Shown piece after piece: positions 26,506 to 34,507 of a stretch of DNA of 64,000 nucleotides. Numbering within the stretch: the stretch's first letter is position 1; each line of letters starts with the position of its first letter. The DNA comes from Streptosporangium album (GTDB taxonomy: Bacteria > Actinomycetota > Actinomycetes > Streptosporangiales > Streptosporangiaceae): NCBI RefSeq assembly GCF_014203795.1, contig NZ_JACHJU010000001.1, positions 310,001 to 374,000 on the forward strand, read 5' to 3'. The notes beneath the pieces were generated by a model. That model saw only the letters and a program-made list of their open reading frames with translations. It ran no database searches and had not been told where the DNA came from. Position numbers and translations under genes: made by a program.

Positions 26506-26949
26506 ATGGCAAATGTCATCGCCGAAATCCTCGACCGGCGCGAGATATCGAAATATCTGTCCGGTGTCGCGGACGTCGAGGCGGAATGGGAACTCGATGA
26601 GATCGACACTGATGCGGAAGGGTGGATCGGCACCGGCGACGACGGGATCGCAATCAACGAAAGCGACAGCGACAGATGCCTGATCAAATACGAACTCTGG
26701 GACGGACCGCCGCCTCCTCTCGCTAGCTGGGACAGGACCTGGTCCGGAAGTGTGCACCTGACCTCCGGAAAAGTGCATGCCGTCAACGAATATTCCGGCA
26801 ACGCGTTCTACGGTGCAGAATTCGACCTCGGCAGAGGGGGCGGCATCTGGCAAGTAAGAATCCATCGCAAGTCTCTCAGCCACGAAGAGTTCACGTCGAA
26901 TATCATCAGCTTCACTCTGCTCAAGCTGCAATTCTGGATGGACCACTGA
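26506..26949 (+). CDS. Probable immunity protein for the NucA/NucB toxin
   Basis: The 147-residue protein MANVIAEILDRREISKYLSG is acidic (EAEWELDEIDTDAEGWIG, INESDSDRC), soluble and begins 80 bp after the nuclease gene (CAGGAAACCC before ATG). Small acidic proteins directly downstream of a nuclease toxin commonly block its active site. GC and codon use are lower than in the core genome. No family recognised; the function is inferred from position and charge. Confidence 0.5.
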   Translation: MANVIAEILDRREISKYLSGVADVEAEWELDEIDTDAEGWIGTGDDGIAINESDSDRCLIKYELWDGPPPPLASWDRTWSGSVHLTSGKVHAVNEYSGNAFYGAEFDLGRGGGIWQVRIHRKSLSHEEFTSNIISFTLLKLQFWMDH

Positions 26950-27064
26950 GGTGATCTCGGCGAAAATTATCCGGGCGCTCGAGACTTCTCGGAAGCTGCA
27001 ATCTAATTGGGTTGCATATGCTTGTGCGGCGTTATGCTGTTCATCCTGCCAGTGAACCCTTGAG

Positions 27065-27219
27065 GAGAGCCACTGCTCAAGGTAAAAGGCTCCGGGAATC
27101 AGTCCTCTGCGGCGTCCTTCGGAGAGATACATGCCGGTCATCAGCGTCTTACCAGTTCCGGGCTCGTCCGCCGACAGGAAACGCAGACGCGACTGGGAGT
27201 GCATCACCCTGAACACCAC
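27065..27219 (-). pseudogene. Fragment of an SNF2/DEAD-type helicase
   Basis: The frame SRLRFLSADEPGTGKTLMTG, then MYLSEGRRRGLIPG, matches the Walker A region of SNF2-like helicases found in restriction and defence operons (usual form LLADEPGTGKTIMTGMYL). Sequence on both sides is unrelated, so only about 45 codons remain. Confidence 0.6.
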
Positions 27220-27229
27220 TGCGCTTCAC

Positions 27230-27434
27230 CTGCGGCCAGGACGAATGCCTCATCAAGGTAGTGCGGGTGGCCTGCTACGTCAGCTTCGAGGAGACGCCCG
27301 ACACCGAGGGTGTCAGTGAACGTCAATCCGGGCTCTTCCACGAGAAGTAGTTGGCCAACATCCGCCGCATCCACGGCCCCGAGAAGGGAGCCATCGAAGT
27401 TCTGGCCATCGGGATCGAACGCGTCGAGCAGTAA
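27230..27434 (+). pseudogene. ASCH-domain gene remnant (second copy)
   Basis: CGQDECLIKVVRVACYVSFE corresponds to residues about 60-75 of the intact ASCH protein at 9167-9526. A stop interrupts it at FHEK, and the remainder, LANIRRIHGPEKGAIEVLAI GIERVEQ, matches the native C-terminus. The N-terminal half is missing. A terminator like that at 9545 follows. Confidence 0.75.
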
Positions 27435-27577
27435 CCGACGCCGCGTTGGGGAGCCTCTGCCGACCGGTGGGGGCTTCTTCCCGCTATAGATACCATTCCA
27501 CGGATGACTTCCCTGCACAGCAAAGGCCCTGCGCCGTAGCCTGAGGTTGTCGAGACGCTCAGGAAGGTGCAGGGCCT

Positions 27578-28813
27578 ATGAACGACGGTACCAACGATGC
27601 CCTCGGACCAGCACTCACTATTGGGCAGAGGATCCGAATCAAGCGCGAACAGCGCGGCATGACCAGGGAAGTCCTAGCCGGCCTGGTGGGCAAATCCGCC
27701 AGCTGGCTCAAGGCCGTTGAATCCGGCCGACTTCAGCAGAACCCGCGACTGCCGATCATCCTCCAGCTCGCAGAGGCGCTCCGCGTCCGAGACCTGGCGG
27801 AGTTGACTGGCGACCAATCCATGCCGGTCCGCATGTTCACCGGCCCTGGGCATCCCGCGCTCGAAGACGTACGGGCCGCGATCAACTTTGCCCCGCTGCT
27901 GCCGACCGGCATTGTGCAGCCACTCACCACGTTGCGCGCCCGATTGGATGCCGCCTGGCGGATCCGGCACTCCTCGCCCGATCATCGGACCGCCCTTGGT
28001 CAGCTCCTGCCGGCTCTTCTGCGTGACGTTCAGCTCGCTGCGGCGATGTACCGCGACGCCGACCGGCGACGAGCGCTTGCCCTGCTCGCCGAGACGTACG
28101 GCCTCACACAGATGTTCCTCGCCTACCAGCCCGCCCAGGATCTGCTCTGGCGAGTGGCCGACCGGGCGCTGATGGCCGCGCAGGAGTCGGAAGACCCGCT
28201 GGCACTCACCTGCGCCGTATGGTTCCTGGTCGCTGCCCACCGCGACACCGGCAACTTCGAGGCGGCTCAGGGCATCAACCAGCAGGGCATGGCCGCCGTC
28301 GAGCCGGCCATGACCGATCCGAGTGTCGACCTTCAGGCCATGTGGGGTGCGCTCTGCTTCGAGCTGGCGTTCACCTCGGCGCGGCTCGGTGAGACCGGGG
28401 ACGCGTGGCTGCATTGGGAGGAGGCGGCCCGAGTTGCCGAGCGGCTCCCGGCCGCCTACTACCAGCCCTGGACGTCGTTCTCTCGGGTCATCATGGGGGC
28501 GCACGCGGTGACGGTGGCCGTCGAGCTCCACCAGGGCGGCGAGTCCGCACGGCAGGCTGACAGTGCGCTGTCCGCGCCGATCCCATCACGCCCTCGCCGG
28601 GGCCGTCACCTCATCGAGGTCGCTCGTGCCCATCAGCTCCAGCGTGACCATGCGGCCGTGCTCGGCACGCTGGAGCTTGCCCAGCAGACCGCGCCGGAGA
28701 CGATCCGGTACAACGGCTACGCCAGGCGGATGACCTTGGAACTCACCGAGGGCCCGGCGTATCTGCGACCACAGGCGCGCGAGCTTGCCGACCGGATCGG
28801 CCTTCTGGTCTGA
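27578..28813 (+). CDS. XRE-family regulator with C-terminal sensor/TPR-like region
   Basis: The 411-residue protein has an XRE HTH at residues 12-70 (IGQRIRIKREQRGMTREVLA, KSASWLKAVESGRLQ) and a helical Ala/Leu-rich C-terminal region of about 330 residues like TPR-type regulators of actinomycete mobile or RiPP loci. GGTGCAGGGCC precedes the ATG. It is the intact paralogue of the truncated gene at 9671. The gene after it (28876) lies 62 bp downstream and probably belongs to the same unit. Confidence 0.8.
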   Translation: MNDGTNDALGPALTIGQRIRIKREQRGMTREVLAGLVGKSASWLKAVESGRLQQNPRLPIILQLAEALRVRDLAELTGDQSMPVRMFTGPGHPALEDVRAAINFAPLLPTGIVQPLTTLRARLDAAWRIRHSSPDHRTALGQLLPALLRDVQLAAAMYRDADRRRALALLAETYGLTQMFLAYQPAQDLLWRVADRALMAAQESEDPLALTCAVWFLVAAHRDTGNFEAAQGINQQGMAAVEPAMTDPSVDLQAMWGALCFELAFTSARLGETGDAWLHWEEAARVAERLPAAYYQPWTSFSRVIMGAHAVTVAVELHQGGESARQADSALSAPIPSRPRRGRHLIEVARAHQLQRDHAAVLGTLELAQQTAPETIRYNGYARRMTLELTEGPAYLRPQARELADRIGLLV

Positions 28814-28875
28814 CCTAAACACGGGGGCACAAACTGTGTCCCTCGCCATCGCCGGGGCGATCTAGCTTGGCAGTC

Positions 28876-29295
28876 ATGACCCCTGACCAGGCAATAAACC
28901 GCATGAGAGTTGCACTACAAGGGTTGGATATTCCGACGTTGGACACCGACGTCATGGTGATGCGCAGCGGCTATCCGACGCTCAGCCTCGCTCAAGGCAT
29001 CCTCGTGTGGTGCGGTCCCGAGCGGTTCCGCTGGGCTGGCGAAACCGGTCTGTGGGCCTGGCATGCCGTCTGTGATCCCGAGGGCGCGGCCGTACGCCTG
29101 GCCGTCCAGCTCGACAAGGATCCGGTGTTGCAACTGCGCCGCGCCTTCCCTCGGTGGACGATCCTGCGGTTCGCCGGCACCGACCGGTTCTGTGCGGCTC
29201 CCGCGACTGTGGACCTGCTGGGCGCCCCGGCGGTGGAGGCGGGGACGCCGGACGGTCTGGCAGCGCTCCTGCGGGTAGTCGAGACGCCATCATGA
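28876..29295 (+). CDS. Conserved hypothetical protein following the XRE regulator
   Basis: The 139-residue protein MTPDQAINRMRVALQGLDIP has an alpha/beta composition with GILVWCGPERFRWAGETGLW and a C-terminal PRWTILRFAGTDRFCAA segment. The ATG at 28876 is preferred to the in-frame TTG at 28867. A 3' fragment of a paralogue sits at 10086-10247, also after an XRE gene. No function is recognised. The stop overlaps the next ORF (ATGA). Confidence 0.6.
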   Translation: MTPDQAINRMRVALQGLDIPTLDTDVMVMRSGYPTLSLAQGILVWCGPERFRWAGETGLWAWHAVCDPEGAAVRLAVQLDKDPVLQLRRAFPRWTILRFAGTDRFCAAPATVDLLGAPAVEAGTPDGLAALLRVVETPS

Positions 29296-29501
29296 TCGAC
29301 GGACAGCGCGTGGATCCTCTGTGCCTCCACTGCGGCCAAGGCTTGCTTGTCATACCGCGGGTCGACCACACCCTGTACGAGGCATTGGGCCACGGATCGG
29401 CTGAACAGCGGCGCCGGTGCACACGATCAGCGTCCGGCCGACATGAGCCCCGGCCCCGCCAGCCGACGGCCGTTGGCAGGCACACGGTCGGATTCCACTA
29501 G
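29292..29501 (+). CDS. Small hypothetical protein, possible Cys pair/zinc ribbon
   Basis: The 69-residue ORF MIDGQRVDPLCLHCGQGLLV starts inside the stop of the previous gene. CLHC near residue 11 and a later RRRC could make a metal site. The tail is Arg/Pro-rich. Conserved in the second unit at 10244, where the frame changes after residue 43, which supports coding for the first half only. Confidence 0.45.
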   Translation: MIDGQRVDPLCLHCGQGLLVIPRVDHTLYEALGHGSAEQRRRCTRSASGRHEPRPRQPTAVGRHTVGFH

Positions 29502-29708
29502 ACAGCCCGGCTGTCGTGTCTCCGGGGGCGCGACGGCCGGGTGCAGGACCCCAGGAGCAGAGCGCGCGCAGGCGCCGAGGTCTTGGGTTGGCCTCCGTGT
29601 TGAACAGCGGCACACGAGGCAAGTGGTTCCCGCCCTCGTCGGAGGGGTCGGGGGCGGGACCGCGCTCACAGACGTCCGACAGTGAGATTCCCACGTCTCC
29701 TGTCGGAT

Positions 29709-29790
29709 GGCGGCCTCTGACCGCGCCCCCGGGCAGAGGCCGCCCAACGCCCTGGTCCTGGTTCCCCTCGCCGGAACCGAGACCAGGGCG
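29709..29790. terminator. Double hairpin terminator region
   Basis: GGCGGCCTCTG (29709-29719) pairs with CAGAGGCCGCC (29734-29744). A second nested stem follows: GCCCTGGTC pairs with GACCAGGGC (about 29749-29789), enclosing GGTTCC/GGAACC. It ends the regulator unit. Confidence 0.65.
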
Positions 29791-29791
29791 A

Positions 29792-29899
29792 TCAGCTGGC
29801 AGCCAGCCGCTCCGCCTCAGTGTGCAGGGCCTCGATCAGGACCAGCTTCAGGCGGAGATCCTCGTCAATGAGGGCGTCTAGAACTTCCATCTGGCCCAT
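29792..29899 (-). CDS. Possible 35-residue ORF
   Basis: MGQMEVLDALIDEDLRLKLV LIEALHTEAERLAAS is an amphipathic helical reading frame ending right beside the double hairpin. It lacks a good ribosome binding site and a known relative, so it may be chance. Confidence 0.25.
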   Translation of the reverse strand: MGQMEVLDALIDEDLRLKLVLIEALHTEAERLAAS

Positions 29900-30112
29900 C
29901 TGTCACAGAACACCTCATATGCACCAATAGTTCACTTCCATACCGAGCGAGGTCCCGGACAGCAGAGAGCCCCAGCCCGGGACAGGACACCGTTGACGAA
30001 TCCGTCCTGCTGCATCAAGCGGCGGCGGCGATGGGATTCTCAATTCTCCGGACGCTGGATTTCGCGTCAAGGAAACCTTGACATACATCCTTGGTCGGGC
30101 TTCCCTCGACGC

Positions 30113-30907
30113 ATGAGTGATACCACCCAGGAACCCCGAAGCTCCGGTGAGCGGTCGAGTAAGTACCGATCGGCGGCGTACTCCCAGGTCAGCCTTGCTC
30201 GCCTGGGCGTATCGGAGCACGCCCGCGATTTAGCCGACGCAGCCCGCGGCCTGGTGCCCACCACCTGCGACGCCCACGCCGGCGACGGCGAGTTCGTCAA
30301 AGACGCCGCTCACCTGGTCGAGGTGGCCCGCCTCCTGCTGGAGTCCGCCGTGGTCTATGAGCGCATCAAGGGCACCAGCTGGGAGCAGATCGGCACCGCA
30401 CTGGACAGGGTCAGCCGCCAGGCCGCCCACGAACGCTATGCCCGCGCCGAGAAGGAATTTCAGCTGCGGGTCCTGCACGCCTGGTTGCTGCCCGAGCACG
30501 CCGGCGAGCTGTTTACCACCGCCGACCGTCTCGCCAGGTTCGTTGCCGGGCTGAGCACCTGGGTGAGCGCCCACCGCGAGCTCGACGAGATCGACCACGG
30601 AGACCAGCCGATCACCGCCGGCCTGCAGTCCATGAGCACCGCCGAGCGCTCCGCCCTGATCACCCAGGCTGCATCCCTGCTCAACACGATGGAGACCCGT
30701 TCCGCCGCCGACGACCGGCAGCGACACGAACTGAAGGTCGGCCTGTGCCGCCGCGAGATCGAGCTGTATGAGGACCTGAACGTCCAGTCCTCCGACGACG
30801 CCGACGTACTCGCTGCCCTGTCCGAAGCCCGCACCCGCCTGGCCGAACTCCAGGCCGACGAAACTGCCACGATCTCGATACGCCACGAGATCGGAAGGAA
30901 CAGATGA
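30113..30907 (+). CDS. Hypothetical regulator-like protein with internal HTH-like motif
   Basis: The 264-residue protein from ATG 30113 (MSDTTQEPRSSGERSSKYRS) is mostly helical. The segment VYERIKGTSWEQIGTALDRV SRQAAHERYA resembles the resolvase/sigma-like HTH seen in many actinomycete proteins of this size. The C-terminal half (QHELKVGLCRREIELYEDL region) looks like coiled coil. TTGACA at 30078-30083 is a possible -35 box. No function can be assigned. It is convergent with the membrane-protein operon across a shared terminator. Confidence 0.6.
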   Translation: MSDTTQEPRSSGERSSKYRSAAYSQVSLARLGVSEHARDLADAARGLVPTTCDAHAGDGEFVKDAAHLVEVARLLLESAVVYERIKGTSWEQIGTALDRVSRQAAHERYARAEKEFQLRVLHAWLLPEHAGELFTTADRLARFVAGLSTWVSAHRELDEIDHGDQPITAGLQSMSTAERSALITQAASLLNTMETRSAADDRQRHELKVGLCRREIELYEDLNVQSSDDADVLAALSEARTRLAELQADETATISIRHEIGRNR

Positions 30908-30960
30908 TGACGTGCTCCACTCGCAAGATCGAAGGCACGGTCCTGCGCCGAGGTTGAGGG

Positions 30961-30990
30961 GTGGGTGAGCAGCCGTTGCTGCTCACCCAC
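30961..30990. terminator. Bidirectional terminator between convergent genes
   Basis: GTGGGTGAGCAGC (30961-30973) and GCTGCTCACCCAC (30978-30990) make a perfect 13-bp stem with loop CGTT, midway between the stops at 30907 and 31059. Confidence 0.75.
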
Positions 30991-31058
30991 ACCCACCCCC
31001 TCCACCTCGAATTCGCCAACAGTGTCCCGGGACACGTGGGGGCTCTTTGTCGTTCGCG

Positions 31059-31595
31059 CTATCCGATGGCAGAGTTGCGACGAGGGACCTCGACATCGTC
31101 GGGGAGATCGATGGCATCCATCTTCAACCCAACGAACTGAACCAGCATGGCCAGGCAGTGCAAGATGCTCGCCATGGACCAGACGGTGAAAAGTCCGCTC
31201 ACGGTGCCCGTGACAGCTAGTACAGCCACGTTCGTGTCCTTGGACATGGCAGAGAGAACCACCAGACCAAGCATTCCGAACACCCCGATCACTCCCGTGA
31301 ACAGGAACGGCGCTAGGTAGTGCACAGGATCCCGATTGATCGCGCGAAGTTTGCGAAGGAACGGCTGATCCATGAACGCCGCCTGGACAGCCACGCCAGC
31401 GAGAACGGCGCCGAGGATCACGCCGACCAGGCCGGCGGCGACGGGCACCGTCCTTAGAAGCGCCTCCGGCTCGACCAGAGCCATGGAGACAGCCGCTCCT
31501 CCTGCAAGGACTCCCAGCGCGAAGTCGAGTTGGAGAACCTCGCTCAGCTTGAAGTCCAGCGCTTGCCATAGATGTTGGAGCACGCCCTTGGCCAT
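31059..31595 (-). CDS. Four-TM membrane protein of an uncharacterised two-gene operon
   Basis: The 178-residue protein has four hydrophobic segments: LDFALGVLAGGAAVSMALVE, TVPVAAGLVGVILGAVLAGV, YLAPFLFTGVIGVFGMLGLV and VAVLAVTGTVSGLFTVWSMA. They are separated by short charged loops, and the tail is soluble. It starts 64 bp after the end of the 305-residue gene on the same strand. Pairing of a soluble sensor-like protein with a small multi-pass membrane protein, beside IS elements and nuclease toxins, is typical of abortive-infection modules; here that is inference only. Confidence 0.6.
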   Translation of the reverse strand: MAKGVLQHLWQALDFKLSEVLQLDFALGVLAGGAAVSMALVEPEALLRTVPVAAGLVGVILGAVLAGVAVQAAFMDQPFLRKLRAINRDPVHYLAPFLFTGVIGVFGMLGLVVLSAMSKDTNVAVLAVTGTVSGLFTVWSMASILHCLAMLVQFVGLKMDAIDLPDDVEVPRRNSAIG

Positions 31596-31659
31596 CTACT
31601 GATCGCCGCCTTTATGGGGTGATATCGCCGCGCATGGTGCGATAGTCGACGTTGTCAAT

Positions 31660-32577
31660 TTACCCTTCGCTGGCCTGTTCGTACCCTGCAGCTGGTGGTT
31701 TGGCTGCGACGTACTCGCGGAGCGCGCCGAGAACAATCTGCATCCCGTGCATCAGATCGCGACCGAAATCATCGATCTGCTTCTGGTCAGCTTGCTCCTT
31801 GCTTTTGAACAAGGCCTCGGCTACGCCGTGTTGTCCGCGAGCGGAAAGCTCAAGCTCAAGGTCACCTGTCTCGGTGCCGTTCAGCTTGCTCCGAAACTCC
31901 TCGGATTCGGTGTTCAACACGCCGTTGCGAGCAGCGGCGAACTCTTCCGTCTTACGACGGGCAGCAAGAGCCCGCATCTCCTGACGGTCGGCGTCGATGT
32001 CCCGGCCGGGGTTGGAGAACTTCACGGTCCTGCGCATCTTGTGAACCAAGGGGTTGTTGTGCAGCCATGCATCGACGCTCGAGCGGGATGTGATCAGATC
32101 CACATCCCACTCTGTGGGCATGTGCCCCTGGATGACGACGGCTTGGTTGAGGATCTCCTGGAGCCCCTTTGTGAAGCCGGCCTGCTGGAGACGAGCTGCT
32201 GTCGCGAAGGCAACCCAGCGCTGGGAGTCGCGAAGATCAACCGCGAACGGAACGACTGTTTCCTCTGAGGCGGTGTCGGAGACTTCGGTATCGCCCTTGA
32301 TCCACGACCATTCCGTGGGGTTAAACTCACGCCGCTCCGCCGGCTCAGAGAAGCCCAGCGTGCCTATCATGAAGTCCCTACCAGCCTGGATGTCCATGTC
32401 GGCGGCGAACCATGTCTTAGCGGTCGAAGCGTCGGTGGCCGGCTCAGTGAACGCGGTGCGACGGCTTCGTGCCAGCTCGGCCATATCTTCAGCGAAGCTT
32501 CGCATCGCGAGCGTGTCCTGATTTGGGCGCCGACGGTTGATCCGCGCGAAGACGACCTTGCGTTGTCTTAGAGCCAT
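31660..32577 (-). CDS. Uncharacterised soluble protein, first long gene of the two-gene operon
   Basis: The 305-residue protein starts MALRQRKVVFARINRRRPNQ (ATG 32577, AAGGGATG upstream; the ORF's earlier ATG lacks a site). The N-terminal two thirds are beta-rich with TEPATDASTAKTWFAADMDI, FNPTEWSWIKGD and MPTEWDVDLITSRSSVDAWL. The end is charged helix (RDIDADRQEMRALAARRKTE). I do not recognise the family with certainty; the layout faintly recalls DUF4747-like proteins. Codon use and GC are below the core genome. It is co-transcribed with the 4-TM gene and, before IS982 inserted, with a 51-residue ORF upstream. Confidence 0.6.
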   Translation of the reverse strand: MALRQRKVVFARINRRRPNQDTLAMRSFAEDMAELARSRRTAFTEPATDASTAKTWFAADMDIQAGRDFMIGTLGFSEPAERREFNPTEWSWIKGDTEVSDTASEETVVPFAVDLRDSQRWVAFATAARLQQAGFTKGLQEILNQAVVIQGHMPTEWDVDLITSRSSVDAWLHNNPLVHKMRRTVKFSNPGRDIDADRQEMRALAARRKTEEFAAARNGVLNTESEEFRSKLNGTETGDLELELSARGQHGVAEALFKSKEQADQKQIDDFGRDLMHGMQIVLGALREYVAAKPPAAGYEQASEG

Positions 32578-32761
32578 GTCCGCACATCCCTTGGCGTTTG
32601 GTGCTTCACGATGGCTCAACATCATCGCCTCCCACCGAAGATCAACAGCGCGGATGTGTAGCAGTGTGAGCGAACAGTGACACTTGATTGCAGATACGGC
32701 CCTACCGCTCCATTCCTTCCTTCCTGCGGCTCTCAGCAGAGGCCTGCCGTAGTTCCTCTAG

Positions 32762-33763
32762 ACGATTGAGTCCAAGGGATCGCCTGCGAAAATAGGGCGA
32801 GGGCGTTCAAGATCCGTTTGTGACGACAGAACTGAACACCCTCGCAACCGCACTCTATGTCAAGATCGACGACGCGGTGAAGGCATCGCCGGACCTGCTG
32901 CCATGGCGGCCGAAAACGGGGATCGCACCCGCCCTCAGCGACGCCGAACTCGTGACACTGGCGGTGATGTCGGCTCTGCTGGGCTTCACCTCCGAGCGGC
33001 GCTGGGTGCGCTATGCCCACACCGAACTGAGGGACATGTTTCCTTACCTGCCCGGGCAGTCCGGGTACGGAAAGCGGCTACGCAAAGCGTCCGGCCTGGT
33101 CCTGCACATGATCAGGATGCTGGCCGCCGACACCTCGCTGTGGAGCGACGACGTGTGGCTGGTCGACTCCACGCCGGTGGAGTGCGGCCGATCCCGGGAG
33201 ACGGCCAAGCGCAGCGATCTGGCCGGGTGGGCGCAGTACGGCTACTGCGCGTCCCACTCGCGGTACTTCTGGGGATTGCGGCTGCACCTGTTGTGCACCC
33301 TGGGCGGGCTGCCGATGGCGTTCGCGCTCACCGGCGCCAAGGCCGACGAGCGCGAGACCCTGCTCGGGATGCTGGATTCGGCACCCGAGATGGTGGCCGC
33401 CCGTCCCGGTCAGACGATCATCGCGGACAAGAACTACTACGGCCGCGCCTTCGAGCAGGCCCTCACCGAGCGTGACCTGAGGCTGCTGCGCCCAGCCCGC
33501 AAGGGTGAGCCCGAGCGGGCCGGAGCACGCTTGTTCAAGCCGTTGCGGCAGACCATCGAGTCGATCAACCAGACCTTCAAGGGCCAGCTCGACCTGGAAC
33601 GACACGGTGCCCGTACTCCTGCTGGCGTCATCATCCGCGTACTGACACGGATCCTGGCACTGACCGCCGCAATCTGGCACAACGACAAGACTGGACAACC
33701 GATCAAGCGATCCCTGATCGCCTACGACCACTAACTGTGACCGAAGCCCTTGGACTCAATCAT
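32762..33763 (+). mobile_element. IS982-family insertion sequence, copy 2
   Basis: A 1,002-bp element with ends ACGATTGAGTCCAAGGG and CCCTTGGACTCAATCAT, flanked by CTAG at 32758-32761 and 33764-33767. It is opposite in orientation to copy 1 and interrupts a small host ORF. Confidence 0.9.
32820..33734 (+). CDS. IS982-family transposase (copy 2)
   Basis: The 304-residue protein starts VTTELNTLATALYVKIDDAV at a GTG. DDE motifs are WLVDSTPVECGRSRETAKRS, QTIIADKNYYGRAFEQ and QTFKGQLDLERHGARTPAGV. No frameshift is seen, so it could still be active, including on the related copy 1 ends. Confidence 0.92.
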   Translation: MTTELNTLATALYVKIDDAVKASPDLLPWRPKTGIAPALSDAELVTLAVMSALLGFTSERRWVRYAHTELRDMFPYLPGQSGYGKRLRKASGLVLHMIRMLAADTSLWSDDVWLVDSTPVECGRSRETAKRSDLAGWAQYGYCASHSRYFWGLRLHLLCTLGGLPMAFALTGAKADERETLLGMLDSAPEMVAARPGQTIIADKNYYGRAFEQALTERDLRLLRPARKGEPERAGARLFKPLRQTIESINQTFKGQLDLERHGARTPAGVIIRVLTRILALTAAIWHNDKTGQPIKRSLIAYDH

Positions 33764-34507
33764 CTAGGCGTGGAGCGAGGGCGTCCATGATGCGAGCGTG
33801 CAGCCACTCCGGCGGCTCGTCGGCTGGCGGTTCATCCGGGAGGTCTGTGGTCATGCTGCCCATGCTCACCTCGGCCGGTGATCGCCCGCAGGGTTTCCAG
33901 CTACTGCCCGCCTCGTAGGCCGGGCGGTAGCGCGCCGGAGGATGGCGCAAGATCCCGTCCGCACGCCAGGACCACACCCGGTTGGGCGGAACCGAATCGG
34001 ACTTGGATGCGAGCCAGCGACAAGCCGGAAACCTCGCTGTCCCGAAGGACAAGGGTGCGGCTGACGGCCGAATCGCGAAGCTTCCAGGTATGCGAAAGGC
34101 CGCCCTACCAGATCCAGCAGAGCGGCCTTCGTCGTGCGTGAACTAATTACGGACGATTGACCACACCCCATCAGCCTTGATCGATGCATACCGTGCACCA
34201 GGGGGCAGTGCGACGCTGCCGTTGTAGGCGCCGACCTGGCAATCCCCTCGAACCGTAGAGACTTCTGTTGTGGTGATCTCTCGCTTTAGGATCTTGCTAG
34301 TGCGCTGCGCGCCCTCGCTGGGGCAGGCCCTGGCCTGCCCGCACTCCTGCCGCCCGGGGCCGTAGAGGTCTCCGGGGTCAAGGGCGGCCGAAGGCCGTCG
34401 CGCAGCGATCGCGTCAGCGACCCTTGAGGCCGGAGCAGGCGGCCCCGGACACTGCGCGGCGCATCCCCCGGCCCGCACGAGGTATTCGATCAGGAGAACG
34501 TGGCGGC

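Larger units (their letters stand above)
32702..33863 (-). pseudogene. 51-residue ORF split by IS982 copy 2
   Basis: Removing the element and one CTAG joins 33863-33768 to 32757-32702 in frame, giving MGSMTTDLPDEPPADEPPEW, LHARIMDALAPRLEELRQAS and AESRRKEGMER with a stop. The junction codon CTA-GAG reads through perfectly. GAGG stands just before the ATG at 33863. The protein is acidic then helical and would have been the first gene of the operon leading to the 305-residue protein, 124 bp downstream. Confidence 0.7.

Noticed and set aside
26431..27219. 262-codon minus-strand frame opposite the immunity gene
   Set aside because: Only its first 45 codons are helicase-like; the rest is antisense to the better-supported plus-strand gene.
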